Shown: positions 36,245 to 46,506, numbered from the stretch's first letter. The stretch is 64,000 nucleotides of DNA from Bradyrhizobium amphicarpaeae (GCF_002266435.3 NZ_CP029426.2:6602001-6666000), one strand, 5' to 3'. A program made the numbers and translations. Notes: a model not told the origin generated them from the letters alone.

Positions 36245-36640
36245 ATGGATCGGCTGAGGCAGCGGGCGGATTTCCTCGCCGTTGCCAATGGCGCGCGGGT
36301 GAATAGTCCTGCGTTCGTCCTGCAAAGCCGCCTCCGTGACGACGGCGGTCCGATCCGGATCGGCTTCACCGTTACCAAAAAGAACGGCAACGCCCCCGTG
36401 CGCAATCGTATCCGGCGACGGCTTCGCGAACTGGTGAAGCGGGTCGATCCGGTGTCGATGCAGCCCCATCATGATTATGTCCTGGTCGGCCGAAGGGACG
36501 CGCTCTCGCGCGACTTCGCCACCATGCTCGACGATCTGCGCATAGCGTTCACGAAGCCCGCGCGGCATACGCACAGGGATCGCGGCCCAAGACACCCAGG
36601 GCCCGGCCCCGTCCCAGCTGCCAGCCGCAAACCGGATTGA
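36245..36640 (+). CDS. rnpA: Ribonuclease P protein component
   Basis: This 131-residue protein assists the RNase P RNA in 5' processing of tRNA precursors. It has FTVTKKNGNAPVRNRIRRRL with the RNR motif, RLRQRADFLAVAN near the start, and DYVLVGRRDALSRDFATM. The C terminus is extended with a proline/histidine-rich tail. It begins 28 bases after rpmH and overlaps no gene; yidC follows after 16 bases. Confidence 0.95.
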   Translation: MDRLRQRADFLAVANGARVNSPAFVLQSRLRDDGGPIRIGFTVTKKNGNAPVRNRIRRRLRELVKRVDPVSMQPHHDYVLVGRRDALSRDFATMLDDLRIAFTKPARHTHRDRGPRHPGPGPVPAASRKPD

Positions 36641-36656
36641 TGACGAGACAATAGTG

Positions 36657-38504
36657 ATGACCGACAATCGCAACACCATCCTCGCCGTCATTCTGTCGGG
36701 CCTCGTCCTGATCGCCTGGCAATATTTCTACAACGTGCCGGCGATGGAGAAGCAGCGCGCCCAGCAGCAGGCGCAGACCGAGCTTCAGAAGACCACGCCG
36801 CAGCCGACCGCATCGGCAACGCCGGGCGCCACGCCGGCCGCCGGCGCCGCGCAGCCGTCGACCCCGGGCGTGAACCAGCAGGCCCAGCCGGTCGTCGCCC
36901 GCGACACCGCGATTGCCGCCAGCCCGCGCGTGAAGATCGACACGCCGCGCATCGTCGGCAGCCTCTCGCTGAAGGGCGGCCGCATCGACGACATCGCGCT
37001 GGTGCAATTCCGCGAAACGGTCGACCCGAAGTCGCCGCCGATCATCCTCTATTCGCCCTCTGGCACCGCGGAGCCCTATTACGCCGAGTTCGGCTGGGTG
37101 GCGGCAACGGGCGTGACCGCGAAAATGCCCGATGCCCAGACCGTCTGGCAGCAGGAGGGCAGCGGCAGCCTGACGCCGACGACGCCGGTTGTCCTGAAGT
37201 GGGAAAACGGCGATGGCCTGACCTTCCGCCGCACCGTCGCGGTCGACGACCATTATCTCTTCACCATCAAGGACGAGGTGAGCAATGTCGGCAACGCGCC
37301 GGTCACGCTCTATCCGTTCGCGCTGATCTCGCGCCACGGCGCGCCGCAGGTCTCCGGCTACTACATCCTGCATGAAGGCCTGATCGGCTATCTCGGCGAT
37401 CAGGGCCTGCAGGAATATGCCTACAAGAAGATCGACGAAGCCAAGAAGGTGGACTTCAAGGCCACCAACGGCTGGCTCGGCATCACCGACAAGTACTGGG
37501 CCTCGGCGCTGCTGCCCGACACCAATGCCCCGCTGCAGGCGCGCTTCTCCTCGAACCCGGTCGGCAACGTCCACACCTACCAGACCGACTACCTGCTCGA
37601 CCCCGTCACCGTCGCGATCGGCGGCACTGCGACCGCGAACGCGCGGCTGTTCGCGGGCGCCAAGGAAGCCGGCGTGGTCGGCGTGTTCCCGTTCGCCGGC
37701 CTCGGCGGCTACAACAAGGCGCTGGGGCTGAACCACTTCGATCTCCTGATCGACTGGGGCTGGTTCTACTTCATCACCAAGCCGATGTTCCTCGGCCTCG
37801 ACTTCTTCTATCGCTTCTTCGGCAATTTCGGCATCTCGATCCTGCTCGTGACGGTGATCGTGAAGCTGTTGTTCTTCCCGCTGGCGAACAAGTCCTACGC
37901 CTCGATGGCGAAGATGAAGTCGGTCCAGCCGCAGCTTGCGGCGCTGAAGGAGCGCTACCCCGACGACAAGGTGAAACAGCAGCAGGAGATGATGGAGATC
38001 TACCGCAAGGAGAAGATCAATCCGGTCGCCGGTTGTCTTCCCGTTGTGATCCAGATCCCGGTGTTCTTCTCGCTCTACAAGGTGCTGTTCGTCACCATCG
38101 AGATGCGGCACGCGCCGTTCTTCGGCTGGATCAAGGACCTCTCCGCGCCCGATCCGACCAATTTGTTCACGCTGTTCGGCCTGATTCCGTTCGATCCGAC
38201 CACGCTGCCGGTGTTCGGCCATTACCTCGCGCTCGGCATCTGGCCGATCATCATGGGCATCACGATGTGGTTCCAGATGAAGCTGAACCCGACGCCGCCG
38301 GATCCGACGCAGCAGCTGATCTTCAACTGGATGCCGCTGATCTTCACCTTCATGCTGGCGGGCTTCCCGGCGGGTCTCGTGATCTACTGGGCCTGGAACA
38401 ACACGCTCTCGGTGCTCCAGCAGAGCTACATCATGCGCCGCAACGGCGTGAAGGTGGAGCTGTTCGACAATCTCAAGGCGACGTTCGCGAGGAAAGCGAC
38501 GTAG
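36657..38504 (+). CDS. yidC: Membrane protein insertase YidC
   Basis: This 615-residue Oxa1/YidC insertase folds and inserts inner-membrane proteins with or without Sec. It has an N-terminal anchor (NTILAVILSGLVLIAWQYFY), a proline/alanine-rich linker, a large periplasmic beta domain (about 80-350) and the five-helix core with KLLFFPLANKSYASMAKMKS, NPVAGCLPVVIQIPVFFSLY and FPAGLVIYWAWNNTLSVLQQ. ATG 36657 is chosen; GTG 36654 is directly in frame before it. Length is normal for alphaproteobacteria. Confidence 0.96.
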   Translation: MTDNRNTILAVILSGLVLIAWQYFYNVPAMEKQRAQQQAQTELQKTTPQPTASATPGATPAAGAAQPSTPGVNQQAQPVVARDTAIAASPRVKIDTPRIVGSLSLKGGRIDDIALVQFRETVDPKSPPIILYSPSGTAEPYYAEFGWVAATGVTAKMPDAQTVWQQEGSGSLTPTTPVVLKWENGDGLTFRRTVAVDDHYLFTIKDEVSNVGNAPVTLYPFALISRHGAPQVSGYYILHEGLIGYLGDQGLQEYAYKKIDEAKKVDFKATNGWLGITDKYWASALLPDTNAPLQARFSSNPVGNVHTYQTDYLLDPVTVAIGGTATANARLFAGAKEAGVVGVFPFAGLGGYNKALGLNHFDLLIDWGWFYFITKPMFLGLDFFYRFFGNFGISILLVTVIVKLLFFPLANKSYASMAKMKSVQPQLAALKERYPDDKVKQQQEMMEIYRKEKINPVAGCLPVVIQIPVFFSLYKVLFVTIEMRHAPFFGWIKDLSAPDPTNLFTLFGLIPFDPTTLPVFGHYLALGIWPIIMGITMWFQMKLNPTPPDPTQQLIFNWMPLIFTFMLAGFPAGLVIYWAWNNTLSVLQQSYIMRRNGVKVELFDNLKATFARKAT

Positions 38505-38509
38505 CTTCC

Positions 38510-38594
38510 CGTCATTGCGAGGAGCGAAGCGACGAAGCATCCAGACTGTTTCCATGGACGCATTCTGGATTGCTTCGCTTCGCTCGCAATGACG
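38510..38594. repeat. Palindromic intergenic repeat (CATTGCGAGG family)
   Basis: CGTCATTGCGAGGAGCGAAG at the left pairs with CTTCGCTCGCAATGACG at the right, with the inner CATCCAGA/TCTGGATTG arms. A second member of the family lies at 51556-51642. It follows the yidC stop and could end or attenuate transcription into engB. Confidence 0.8.
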
Positions 38595-38618
38595 AGGTAG
38601 ACAATTGAAAGCCTTCGC

Positions 38619-39272
38619 ATGACCGACGACGAAGATGCGAAGCTGATCGAGGCCGGACGGAAGCTGTTCGCGCGCGACTGGCAGTTCATCTGGGCCTCGC
38701 CTTCGATCCAGACGCTGCCGCCGATGGCGGGGCTGGAGGTGGCCTTTGCCGGCCGCTCCAATGTCGGCAAGTCGAGCTTGATCAACGCGCTCACGGGGCG
38801 CAACGCGCTGGCGCGCACCTCGCATACGCCGGGCCGCACCCAGGAGCTGATCTTCTTCGAGGTCCCCGGCAAGACCGATCTGCGGCTCGTCGACATGCCC
38901 GGCTATGGCTACGCCAAGGCGCCAAAGAGCCAGGTCGCGTCCTGGACCGAGCTGATCCACAAATTCCTGCTGGGGCGCGCTTCGCTCGCGCGCGTCTATG
39001 TGCTGATCGACGCGCGCCATGGCCTCAAGGACGTCGACCTCGAGGTGCTCAAGACGCTCGACCGCTCCGCCGTCAGCTACCAGGTCGTGCTGACCAAGGC
39101 CGATCAGGTGAAGGCCTCCGAGCTGCAATCGCGCATCGCGGAGACCGAGGCCGCGCTCGCCAAGCATCCGGCCGCGTTCCCGAACGTGCTCGCGACCTCG
39201 TCGCGCAGCTCGACCGGCATGGAAAGCCTGCGCGCCGCGATGGCGAAGCTGCTGGAAGAGCGGGCCTCGTGA
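38619..39272 (+). CDS. engB: Ribosome biogenesis GTP-binding protein EngB (YihA/YsxC)
   Basis: This 217-residue GTPase helps to assemble the large ribosomal subunit. G1 is [11 protein letters not shown]2 lies in [15 protein letters not shown]3 in [13 protein letters not shown]4 in VLTKADQ and G5 in ATSSRSSTG. It follows yidC after a palindromic repeat. Its stop overlaps the ATG of the DUF423 gene (TGATG), so the next gene is coupled to it. Confidence 0.95.
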   Translation: MTDDEDAKLIEAGRKLFARDWQFIWASPSIQTLPPMAGLEVAFAGRSNVGKSSLINALTGRNALARTSHTPGRTQELIFFEVPGKTDLRLVDMPGYGYAKAPKSQVASWTELIHKFLLGRASLARVYVLIDARHGLKDVDLEVLKTLDRSAVSYQVVLTKADQVKASELQSRIAETEAALAKHPAAFPNVLATSSRSSTGMESLRAAMAKLLEERAS

Positions 39273-39637
39273 TGGTGGCACAGCGCCTGCTGATCGGGCT
39301 GGCCGGCTTGATGGGCGCCGCCGGCGTCGCGCTGGCCGCGGCTGCCGCCCATGGCGCCGATGCAAGCCGGCTGGCTTCCGCCAGCGCGATGCTGCTGTTT
39401 CACGCAACTGCCATACTTGCCGCGACGGCGCTGCTCGCGCGCGGCCTTCTGCACGGCGGAATTGGCCTCATCGGCGCGTTCGGCTTCGTGATCGGCGCGG
39501 CGCTGTTCGCGGGCGACCTGACCTTGCGGCAATATGCGGGGCACGCGCTGTTTCCGATGGCGGCCCCGACGGGTGGGACGGTGATGATCGCGAGCTGGCT
39601 GGCGGTGACGCTGGCGGCGATGGTGGCGAAGCGCTGA
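39272..39637 (+). CDS. DUF423 family small membrane protein
   Basis: This is a 121-residue inner-membrane protein with four helices ([78 protein letters not shown]). The GDLTLRQY and [12 protein letters not shown] motifs are those of DUF423 (YwdK). The function is not known. ATG 39272 overlaps the engB stop. A GTG at 39269 is also in frame. Confidence 0.88.
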   Translation: MVAQRLLIGLAGLMGAAGVALAAAAAHGADASRLASASAMLLFHATAILAATALLARGLLHGGIGLIGAFGFVIGAALFAGDLTLRQYAGHALFPMAAPTGGTVMIASWLAVTLAAMVAKR

Positions 39638-39639
39638 CC

Positions 39640-39674
39640 GTAGCCCGGATGGAGCGAAGCGCAATCCGGGCTAC
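39640..39674. repeat. Short palindromic repeat (GTAGCCCGGAT family)
   Basis: GTAGCCCGGAT and ATCCGGGCTAC are inverted arms of 11 bases around GGAGCGAAGCGCA. It sits 3 bases after the DUF423 stop and may act as terminator. A longer relative is at 42421-42501. Confidence 0.78.
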
Positions 39675-39759
39675 GCAGCGGCATGTCTGCCACACTTTGC
39701 GCCGCGCCCGCCAATCGGATAGAACGCGCACCGACCGACCCGCCAGCGAGATCCGCCTC

Positions 39760-40647
39760 ATGACCGAAATCTCCCCGCTCGACCAGGCCCGCATCCTGTC
39801 CGAAGCGCTGCCGCACATGCAGCAGTATGACGAGGAAACCATCGTCATCAAATATGGCGGCCATGCCATGGGCGACGAGGAGACCGCCAAGAACTTCGCG
39901 CGCGACATCGTGCTGCTGGAGCAGACCGCGATCAATCCGGTCGTGGTGCATGGCGGCGGGCCGCAGATCGCGACCATGCTCAAGCGCCTCGGCATCGTCT
40001 CGGAATTCGCAGCCGGCCTGCGCATCACCGATGCGGCGACTATCGAGATCGTCGAGATGGTGCTGGCCGGCTCCGTCAACAAGCAGATCGTCGGCTACAT
40101 CAACGAGGCCGGCGGCAAGGCCGTGGGGCTGTCCGGCAAGGACGCCAACATGGTGAAGGCGACGAAGACGACGCGCACCATCATCGACCCGGGCTCGCAT
40201 ATCGAGAAGGCGGTCGATCTCGGCTTCGTCGGCGACCCCGAGAAGGTCGACCTCACGCTGCTCAACCAGCTGATCGGCTACGAGCTGATCCCGGTGCTGG
40301 CGCCGCTCGCGACCTCGAAGGACGGCCAGACGCTGAACGTCAACGCCGACACCTTTGCAGGGGCCGTCGCCGGCGCGCTGAAGGCCAAGCGGCTGCTGCT
40401 GCTCACCGACGTGCCCGGCGTGCTCGACAAGTCGAAGAAGCTGATCCCGCAGCTCTCTGTGAAGGACGCGCGCAAGCTGATTGCCGACGGCACCATTTCC
40501 GGCGGCATGATCCCGAAGGTCGAGACCTGCATCTATGCGCTGGAGCAGGGCGTCGAGGGCGTCGTCATCATCGACGGCAAGATGCAGCATGCCGTGCTGC
40601 TCGAGCTCTTCACCAACACCGGCACGGGAACGCTGATCCACAAGTGA
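39760..40647 (+). CDS. argB: Acetylglutamate kinase
   Basis: This 295-residue amino-acid kinase performs the second step of arginine synthesis, phosphorylating N-acetylglutamate. It has [12 protein letters not shown] near the start, [19 protein letters not shown], then [20 protein letters not shown] and [10 protein letters not shown], with [10 protein letters not shown] toward the end. Its length fits the arginine-inhibited form. ATG 39760 gives the conserved N terminus. The frame opens at 39649 within a repeat, which I reject. Confidence 0.96.
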   Translation: MTEISPLDQARILSEALPHMQQYDEETIVIKYGGHAMGDEETAKNFARDIVLLEQTAINPVVVHGGGPQIATMLKRLGIVSEFAAGLRITDAATIEIVEMVLAGSVNKQIVGYINEAGGKAVGLSGKDANMVKATKTTRTIIDPGSHIEKAVDLGFVGDPEKVDLTLLNQLIGYELIPVLAPLATSKDGQTLNVNADTFAGAVAGALKAKRLLLLTDVPGVLDKSKKLIPQLSVKDARKLIADGTISGGMIPKVETCIYALEQGVEGVVIIDGKMQHAVLLELFTNTGTGTLIHK

Positions 40648-40712
40648 GGGACGAGCGGACAAAGAACGGCGTCATGGTTGGGCTGGGGCAGGGACGCCCC
40701 CGCCGCTCGTCC

Positions 40713-41714
40713 ATGACCCGCTTCCTGATGGCGCTGCCGGCCGCGGCCGTCTCGTTCGTGTTCTCCTCGGTGCCGGCCTTCGCCGATCTGAAGATCTGCA
40801 ACCGGATGTCCTATGTCGTCGAGGCCGCTATCGGCATCGACGACAAGGCGGCGACGGCGACACGGGGCTGGTTCAGGGTCGATCCCGCCACCTGCCGCGT
40901 GGTGGTGCAGGGCACGCTGACGGCCGACCGCATCCTGCTCAACGCCCGCGCGCTCGGCGTCTATGGCGCCTCCCCGATTCCGCAGAACGGCAGCGACATG
41001 CTGTGCGTGGCGCAGGACAATTTCGTCATCGCCGCGGCCCGGCAATGCCGCAGCGGCCAGACCCAGGCCGCCTTTACGCAAGTGACGCCGGCGCAAGGCG
41101 CCGACGGCAACCTGATTGCCTATCTCGCCGAGGATTCCGAATATGACGACGAGCAGGCTCGCCTCGCCGGGATCCAGCGGCTGCTGGTGATCGCGGGCTA
41201 CGATGCCGCGCCGATCGACGGCGTCGACGGGCCGAAGACCCAAGCGGCCCTGGCCGCGTTCCTGAAGAGCCGCGGCTTGTCCGCGGACATCGTGGGCTCG
41301 CCGAATTTCTTCAAGACCATGGTCGATGCGGTGCAGACGCCGTCCGCGACCGGCCTCACCTGGTGCAACGACACGCCGCACAAGGTGATGGCGGCGATCG
41401 CAACCGACGACGGCAAGTCCGTCACCAGCCGCGGCTGGTATCGCATCGATCCCAAGACGTGCCTGCATCCTGATGTCACCGGCCAGCCGAAGCAGATCTT
41501 CAGCTTCGCGGAGGCCGTCGACGCCGACAACCGCGCCGTCAAGCTGAAGGACAAGCCGCTGAACTGGGGCGGTGACAGGCAGCTCTGCACGCGCGAGACC
41601 AAGTTCGAAACCAATGAGCAGGCCGACTGCAGCGCGCGTGGTTTCGCGGCAACCGGCTTTGGCCCCGTGGACATGTCGAGCGGCGGCAAGACGCTGCGCT
41701 TTACAGCGCCGTGA
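40713..41714 (+). CDS. Exported DUF1036 protein, two copies around a peptidoglycan-binding-like domain
   Basis: With ATG 40713 this is a 333-residue exported protein with signal peptide (FLMALPAAAVSFVFSSVPAFA). Two DUF1036-like domains (ADLKICNRMSYVVEAAIGID with GWFRVDPATCRVV; and LTWCNDTPHKVMAAIAT with GWYRIDPKTCLHP) flank a stretch, DEQARLAGIQRLLVIAGYDA then PIDGVDGPKTQAALAAFL, matching peptidoglycan-binding domain type 1. It may tether to the cell wall. The spacing to argB is 65 bases and the HAD gene follows closely. ATG 40674 is also possible. Confidence 0.82.
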   Translation: MTRFLMALPAAAVSFVFSSVPAFADLKICNRMSYVVEAAIGIDDKAATATRGWFRVDPATCRVVVQGTLTADRILLNARALGVYGASPIPQNGSDMLCVAQDNFVIAAARQCRSGQTQAAFTQVTPAQGADGNLIAYLAEDSEYDDEQARLAGIQRLLVIAGYDAAPIDGVDGPKTQAALAAFLKSRGLSADIVGSPNFFKTMVDAVQTPSATGLTWCNDTPHKVMAAIATDDGKSVTSRGWYRIDPKTCLHPDVTGQPKQIFSFAEAVDADNRAVKLKDKPLNWGGDRQLCTRETKFETNEQADCSARGFAATGFGPVDMSSGGKTLRFTAP

Positions 41715-41728
41715 ATGAAAGAGTTGCG

Positions 41729-42418
41729 ATGAACCAACCCCGCGGCTTCACTCATGTCGACACCTGGGTGTTCGACCTCGACAACACGCTGTATCCGCAT
41801 CACGTCAATCTGTGGCAGCAGGTCGATGTGCGGATCACCGAGTTCGTGTCGAGCTGGCTGCAGGTGACGCCGGCGGAAGCGCGAAAACTCCAGAAGGATT
41901 ATTACCTGCGCTTCGGCACTACCATGCGCGGCATGATGACCCTGCATGGCGTGTCCGCCGACGACTATCTCGCCTACGTCCACAAGATCGACCATTCGCC
42001 GCTGGAGCCGAACCCGGCGCTCGGTGAAGCGATCGCAAGATTGTCGGGGCGCAAGCTGATCCTGACCAACGGCTCGGTCGACCATGTCGATGCAGTGCTG
42101 GCGCGGCTCGGCCTGGCAACGCATTTCGACGGCGTGTTCGACATCATCGCCGCGGAATTCGAGCCGAAGCCGGCGGCGCAGACCTATCGAAAATTCCTCG
42201 CCGACCACGCGGTCGATCCGACCAAAGCCGCGATGTTCGAGGACCTCGCCCGCAACCTCACCGTCCCGCACCAGCTCGGCATGACCACGGTGCTGGTGGT
42301 GCCGGATGGGACCAAGGAGGTCGTGCGCGAGGACTGGGAGCTGGAAGGCCGGAATGCCGCCCATGTCGATTACGTCACGGATGATCTGACAGGGTTCTTG
42401 GACAGGCTGCCGCGATAG
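41729..42418 (+). CDS. Pyrimidine 5'-nucleotidase, HAD superfamily
   Basis: This 229-residue HAD phosphatase has VFDLDNTLYPHHVNLW (motif I, nucleophile aspartates), ILTNGSVDHVDAVL (motif II) and AAMFEDLARNLTVPHQLGM (motif IV) with EFEPKPAAQTYRKF for motif III. It belongs to the SDT1/YjjG-like pyrimidine 5'-nucleotidase subgroup. It begins 14 bases after the DUF1036 gene stop. The nucleotide substrate is inferred from the family only. Confidence 0.88.
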   Translation: MNQPRGFTHVDTWVFDLDNTLYPHHVNLWQQVDVRITEFVSSWLQVTPAEARKLQKDYYLRFGTTMRGMMTLHGVSADDYLAYVHKIDHSPLEPNPALGEAIARLSGRKLILTNGSVDHVDAVLARLGLATHFDGVFDIIAAEFEPKPAAQTYRKFLADHAVDPTKAAMFEDLARNLTVPHQLGMTTVLVVPDGTKEVVREDWELEGRNAAHVDYVTDDLTGFLDRLPR

Positions 42419-42420
42419 TC

Positions 42421-42501
42421 CCGTAGCCCGGATGAGCGAAGCGACATCCGGGAAATTGGCCCGAGCGGTCCCGCATATCGCTACGCTCATGCGGGCTACG
42501 G
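42421..42501. repeat. Composite palindromic repeat (GTAGCCCGGAT family)
   Basis: CCGTAGCCCGGATGAGCGAA starts the left end and the right end is GCTCATGCGGGCTACGG. An inner pair (GCGACATCCGGG) forms a second hairpin. It starts 2 bases after the HAD gene stop and precedes dapD by about 100 bases. It is related to the repeat at 39640-39674. Confidence 0.75.
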
Positions 42502-42604
42502 ATCTTCGCGGGTGACGATGGCGAAGCCAAGCTTGACTCCGCCCCTCCAAATCCCGAAAAAGCGCCCCAATCCGTCAAAATTCCCTTCCCACGAGGAAAT
42601 CCCG

Positions 42605-43450
42605 ATGTCCCTTGCAGCCCTCGAATCCACCATCAACAGCGCCTTCGACGCGCGCGACGGCATCTCGACCTCGACCAAGGGCGAAGTACGCGAGGCCGTG
42701 GATCAGGCGCTGGAGACCCTGGACAAGGGTGAGGCCCGCGTCGCCGAGCGCGGCGCCGACGGCAAGTGGAAGGTCAATCAATGGCTGAAGAAGGCCGTGC
42801 TGCTGTCGTTCCGCCTCAACGACATGGGCGTCATCAACGGCGGCCCGGGCCAGGCGAACTGGTGGGACAAGGTGCCCTCGAAGTTCGAAGGCTGGGGCGA
42901 GAACCGTTTTCGCGATGCCGGTTTTCGCGCCGTGCCGGGCGCGGTGGTGCGCCGCTCGGCCTTCATCGCCAAGAACGTCGTGCTGATGCCGTCCTTCGTC
43001 AATCTCGGCGCCTATGTCGATGAGAGCACCATGGTGGACACCTGGGCCACCGTCGGCTCCTGCGCGCAGATCGGCAAGCGCGTGCACATCTCCGGCGGCG
43101 CCGGCATCGGCGGCGTGCTCGAGCCGCTGCAGGCCGAGCCCGTGATCGTCGAGGACGACTGCTTCATCGGCGCCCGCTCGGAAGTTGCCGAAGGCGTGAT
43201 CGTGCGCAAGGGCGCGGTGCTGGCGATGGGCGTGTTCCTGGGCGCCTCCACCAAGATCGTCGACCGCGAGACCGGCGAGATCTTCATCGGCGAAGTGCCT
43301 GAGTATTCGGTGGTGGTACCCGGCGCGCTGCCCGGGAAGCCGATGAAGAACGGCCAGATCGGCCCCAGCACCGCCTGCGCCGTGATCGTCAAGCGCGTCG
43401 ACGAGCGCACGCGCTCCAAGACCAGCATCAACGAGCTGCTGCGGGATTGA
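42605..43450 (+). CDS. dapD: Tetrahydrodipicolinate N-succinyltransferase
   Basis: This is a 281-residue hexapeptide-repeat enzyme of the succinylase branch of lysine/meso-DAP synthesis. The N-terminal helical domain is followed by left-handed beta-helix repeats ([80 protein letters not shown]). ATG 42605 with a GAGG site gives the conserved [11 protein letters not shown] start. The partner dapE lies 870 bases downstream. Confidence 0.96.
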   Translation: MSLAALESTINSAFDARDGISTSTKGEVREAVDQALETLDKGEARVAERGADGKWKVNQWLKKAVLLSFRLNDMGVINGGPGQANWWDKVPSKFEGWGENRFRDAGFRAVPGAVVRRSAFIAKNVVLMPSFVNLGAYVDESTMVDTWATVGSCAQIGKRVHISGGAGIGGVLEPLQAEPVIVEDDCFIGARSEVAEGVIVRKGAVLAMGVFLGASTKIVDRETGEIFIGEVPEYSVVVPGALPGKPMKNGQIGPSTACAVIVKRVDERTRSKTSINELLRD

Positions 43451-43470
43451 GGCCGCATCTGAAAAGTAAA

Positions 43471-43594
43471 CCGTCACCCTGAGGCGGCCGCCCCTTCGGC
43501 GGCCCTCGAAGGGCGGCGGCCGGGCTCGGCCACGCATCCCTCGCGGCTTACCATGCGCCGCTTCGCGACGCGTGGCGCGCACCGAGGATGACGG
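43471..43594. repeat. Palindromic intergenic repeat (CCGTCACCCTGAGG family)
   Basis: CCGTCACCCTGAGG (43471) pairs loosely with CCGAGGATGACGG at 43582-43594. Inner hairpins are GGCGGCCGCCCC/GGCGGCC and GCATGGTAA-like. Elements with these ends are common in Bradyrhizobium. It lies between dapD and the DUF805 gene. Confidence 0.6.
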
Positions 43595-43672
43595 ACCCGA
43601 CAGCGCATCGAACCCACCCTTCCCCCGTCGCGACCAATTCTCGGGCGGCTCCTCCCGCCCGGAGCCGTTCGC

Positions 43673-44323
43673 ATGGACTGGACCTGGTATCTTTTCCGCT
43701 TCGACGGCCGCATCAGCCGCGCCTTGCTGTGGCAGGCGCTTCTGATCGTCGCGCTGCTGGCGGGCTTGCTCTGGCTGATCGGTCAGGTCATTCACATCCT
43801 CAATGCCGAAGGATCGTCAAAGCTATCCATCAAACTCGATTTCGACTTCGGCCTCGACGACATCTTCAAGCTGGTCGATCCCCGGGCCTATCGTTCACTG
43901 GCCTCTCTCGACCGCACGGATCTGATCCTGAAGTCGTCCCGCCTGGCGATGTTCGCATGGATTTTCCTGGCAACGGCCATCAAGCGCCTGCACGATCGCG
44001 ACAGGAGCGGCTGGTGGATGATTCCGTTCTTCCTCATGCCCGGCCTGTTCAGCCAGTTCTCGGACCTTTTGCCCGACGGCAACTGGACGCTTGCGCTCAG
44101 CCTCACCGCCTCCACCCTGTGGCTGTGGGGCCTCGTCGAAATGTTCATCGTGCCGGGCACCTCGGGCGAAAACCGGTTCGGGCCCGATCCGCTCGCCGAG
44201 GTCGAGGACGGCTCCGCATCCGCCTCGTCCCCTGCAAAAAGCTGGGACCAGCAAAGCGAGCTCGAATTGGTGCCGCCCAGCGCTAGCCCACCCGGCGGCA
44301 TGCATGTTAATCGGGGTGCATGA
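43673..44323 (+). CDS. DUF805 family inner-membrane protein
   Basis: This is a 216-residue protein with the DUF805 signature ([19 protein letters not shown] at the start, [20 protein letters not shown] later) and about four membrane helices, then an acidic/serine C-terminal tail. Function unknown. Its end overlaps the dapE start by 4 bases (ATGA), indicating coupling with dapE. Confidence 0.88.
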   Translation: MDWTWYLFRFDGRISRALLWQALLIVALLAGLLWLIGQVIHILNAEGSSKLSIKLDFDFGLDDIFKLVDPRAYRSLASLDRTDLILKSSRLAMFAWIFLATAIKRLHDRDRSGWWMIPFFLMPGLFSQFSDLLPDGNWTLALSLTASTLWLWGLVEMFIVPGTSGENRFGPDPLAEVEDGSASASSPAKSWDQQSELELVPPSASPPGGMHVNRGA

Positions 44324-45498
44324 CCGATGCTCTCTCCATTGCCCGCGATCTGATCCGCTGCCCCTCCGTGACCCCTGAAGATGCCGGTGCGCTCGGGGTG
44401 CTCGAAAAGGCCCTCAACGCCGCAGGCTTCACTTGCCACCGCGTGACCTTCAGCGAACCCGGCACCGCCGACGTCGACAATCTCTATGCGCGGATCGGCA
44501 GCGAGGGTCCGCACATCACCTTCGCCGGCCATACCGACGTGGTACCGCCCGGTGACGAGAGCGCCTGGAGCGTCGGCGCGTTCTCCGGAGAGGTCAAGGA
44601 CGGCGTGCTGCACGGCCGCGGCGCTGTCGATATGAAGGGCGGCATCGCCTGCTCGGTGGCCGCGGTGCTGGAGCATCTCGCCGCCAATGGCGGCAAGCCG
44701 CGCGCCGACGGCCAAGAATCCGGCTCGGGCTCGATCTCGTTCCTGATCACCGGCGACGAGGAAGACGTCTCGATCAACGGCACCATCAAACTCTTGAAAT
44801 GGGCCGCCGAGCGCGGCGAGAAGTTCGACCATTGCGTGCTGGGCGAGCCCTCCAATGTCGAGACCCTCGGCGACACCATCAAGGTCGGCCGACGCGGCTC
44901 GCAATCCGGCACGCTGTACGTGGACGGCGTGCAGGGCCACGTCGCCTATCCGCATCGCGCGGCCAATCCGGTGCCTGACATTTCGCGCCTGATCGTCGCG
45001 ATCTCCGACGAACCGCTCGACCATGGCAGCGCGCAATTCCAGGCGTCCAATCTCGAATTCGTCTCGGTCGATGTCGGCAACAAGGCCTTCAACGTGATCC
45101 CCGGCGAGGCCCGCGCCAGGTTCAACATCCGCTACAACGACAACCACACCCAGGCGTCATTGCGCGAGCTGGTCGAAACGCGCCTGGCAAAAGCCTGCGG
45201 CAACCGCGTCAAGGCCCGCATCGTCTGGGAGCCTTCGAACTCCAACGTGTTCGTGACCAAGCCGGGCTTGTTCACCGATCTCGCGGTGTCCGCGATCGAG
45301 GAGGTGACGGGGCGCAAGCCGGAGCTGTCGACCAGCGGAGGCACGTCGGATGCGCGGTTCATCTCCAGCTATTGCCCGGTGATCGAGTTCGGGCTGGTCG
45401 GCCAGACCATGCATCAGGTCGACGAGCGCGTGCCGGTGAAGGATCTGGAGACGTTGACGAAGGTGTATCGCGGGATCCTGACGCGGTATTTTGGGTAG
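44320..45498 (+). CDS. dapE: Succinyl-diaminopimelate desuccinylase
   Basis: This 392-residue M20 metallopeptidase hydrolyses N-succinyl-L,L-DAP, the next-to-last step toward meso-DAP. Metal ligands are in [29 protein letters not shown] (general base and ligand), and [13 protein letters not shown]; the dimerisation domain holds [12 protein letters not shown]. Fully conserved length. Its start is inside the DUF805 gene end. It is followed by a palindromic repeat. Confidence 0.96.
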   Translation: MTDALSIARDLIRCPSVTPEDAGALGVLEKALNAAGFTCHRVTFSEPGTADVDNLYARIGSEGPHITFAGHTDVVPPGDESAWSVGAFSGEVKDGVLHGRGAVDMKGGIACSVAAVLEHLAANGGKPRADGQESGSGSISFLITGDEEDVSINGTIKLLKWAAERGEKFDHCVLGEPSNVETLGDTIKVGRRGSQSGTLYVDGVQGHVAYPHRAANPVPDISRLIVAISDEPLDHGSAQFQASNLEFVSVDVGNKAFNVIPGEARARFNIRYNDNHTQASLRELVETRLAKACGNRVKARIVWEPSNSNVFVTKPGLFTDLAVSAIEEVTGRKPELSTSGGTSDARFISSYCPVIEFGLVGQTMHQVDERVPVKDLETLTKVYRGILTRYFG

Positions 45499-45525
45499 GG
45501 GTCGCGCTGCCACAGAACCCACAGC

Positions 45526-45629
45526 TGTCATCGTCCGCGAAAGCGGACGATCCAGTATTCCATCACCGTCAGTGATTGAATCGAGAGGCCGCGGCGTACT
45601 GGATTCCCCGCCTTCGCGGGGAATGACAG
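45526..45629. repeat. Palindromic intergenic repeat (TGTCAT...CCAGTA family), inverted copy
   Basis: It has two hairpins. TCGTCCGCGAAAGCGGACGA with CCAGTA forms the left one, and TACTGGATTCCCCGCC with GGCGGGGAATGACA-like arms forms the right one. The inner TGATTGAATCGAG also appears in the copies at 49561-49660 and 50003-50103, where the order of the two arms is reversed. It lies between dapE and the truA stop. Confidence 0.78.
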
Positions 45630-45662
45630 CGGTGAACGTGGCAAAGGGCGTCTATCCTTCGC

Positions 45663-46400
45663 CTAATAATCCACCTTCATCAGATACAGCCCGTCCGGCG
45701 GGGCGACGATGCCGCATGCTGTGCGGTTGCGCGCCTCTAACGCCGCGGAGAGATCGTCGGCGGTCCAGCGGCCTTCGCCGACCCAGACCAGCGAGCCTAC
45801 CATCGATCTGACCTGGCTGTGCAGGAACGAGCGCGCGGAGGTGACGATGATGATCTCGCGGCCATCGCGCTCGACGTCGAGCTGGTCGAGCGTCTTCTCC
45901 GGAGATCTGGCCTGGCACTCGGTGTCGCGGAACGTGGTGAAATCGTGCTTGCCGAGCAGACGCTGCGCGGCCGCATGCATCGCCTCCGCATCGAGCTTGC
46001 GCGGCACGCGCCAGGCGTGGCCGATGTCGAGCGCGAGATTGGCTCGGGTGTTGATGACGCGATAGCGATAATGGCGCTTCACCGCCGAGAAGCGCGCCTC
46101 GAAGCTGTCGGGCACGACCTCCGCTTCCAGCACCGCGACCGGATGCGGGCGAAGATGCGCGTTGAGCCCGTCGCGAAAGCGGCCGGGTGGAAATGGCTTG
46201 TCGATGTCGACATGCGCGACCTGGCCCCGCGCGTGCACGCCGGCATCGGTGCGGCCGGCGCCATGCACCCGCAAATCCGCGCCGGTCATCGCCTTCACGG
46301 CCGCCTCCAGCGCGCCCTGCACCGACGGCAGCGTGTCCTGCACCTGCCAGCCGAAGAACGGCGCGCCGTCATATTCGATGGTGAGCTTGTAGCGGGGCAT
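45663..46400 (-). CDS. truA: tRNA pseudouridine(38-40) synthase
   Basis: This is a 245-residue Tru[21 protein letters not shown] starts the chain, [17 protein letters not shown] holds the catalytic aspartate, and [20 protein letters not shown] is the conserved C-terminal motif. ATG 46400 is the standard start; the open frame extends upstream into a repeat. It modifies tRNA anticodon-stem uridines 38-40. The fmt gene lies upstream on the same strand after a repeat. Confidence 0.95.
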   Translation of the reverse strand: MPRYKLTIEYDGAPFFGWQVQDTLPSVQGALEAAVKAMTGADLRVHGAGRTDAGVHARGQVAHVDIDKPFPPGRFRDGLNAHLRPHPVAVLEAEVVPDSFEARFSAVKRHYRYRVINTRANLALDIGHAWRVPRKLDAEAMHAAAQRLLGKHDFTTFRDTECQARSPEKTLDQLDVERDGREIIIVTSARSFLHSQVRSMVGSLVWVGEGRWTADDLSAALEARNRTACGIVAPPDGLYLMKVDY

Positions 46401-46417
46401 TTGTCCGATTTGTCCGG

Positions 46418-46506
46418 TGTCATTGCCGGGCTCGACCCGGCAATCCATCGCCTGGGAAGGAGTTTTGTTAGAAGATGGATACGCGGGTCAAGCCCGCGTA
46501 TGACGA
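46418..46506. repeat. Palindromic intergenic repeat (GTCATTGCCGGG family)
   Basis: GTCATTGCCGGGCTCGACCC with GGCAATCCAT makes the first hairpin, and ATGGATACGCGGG with CCCGCGTATGACGA makes the second. It fills the gap between fmt and truA and may attenuate read-through. Confidence 0.75.

Noticed and set aside
36549..39407. 952-residue frame antisense to yidC and engB
   Set aside because: Both plus-strand genes are unmistakable. The minus frame has the composition of a shadow (R, H, D, E, Q rich).
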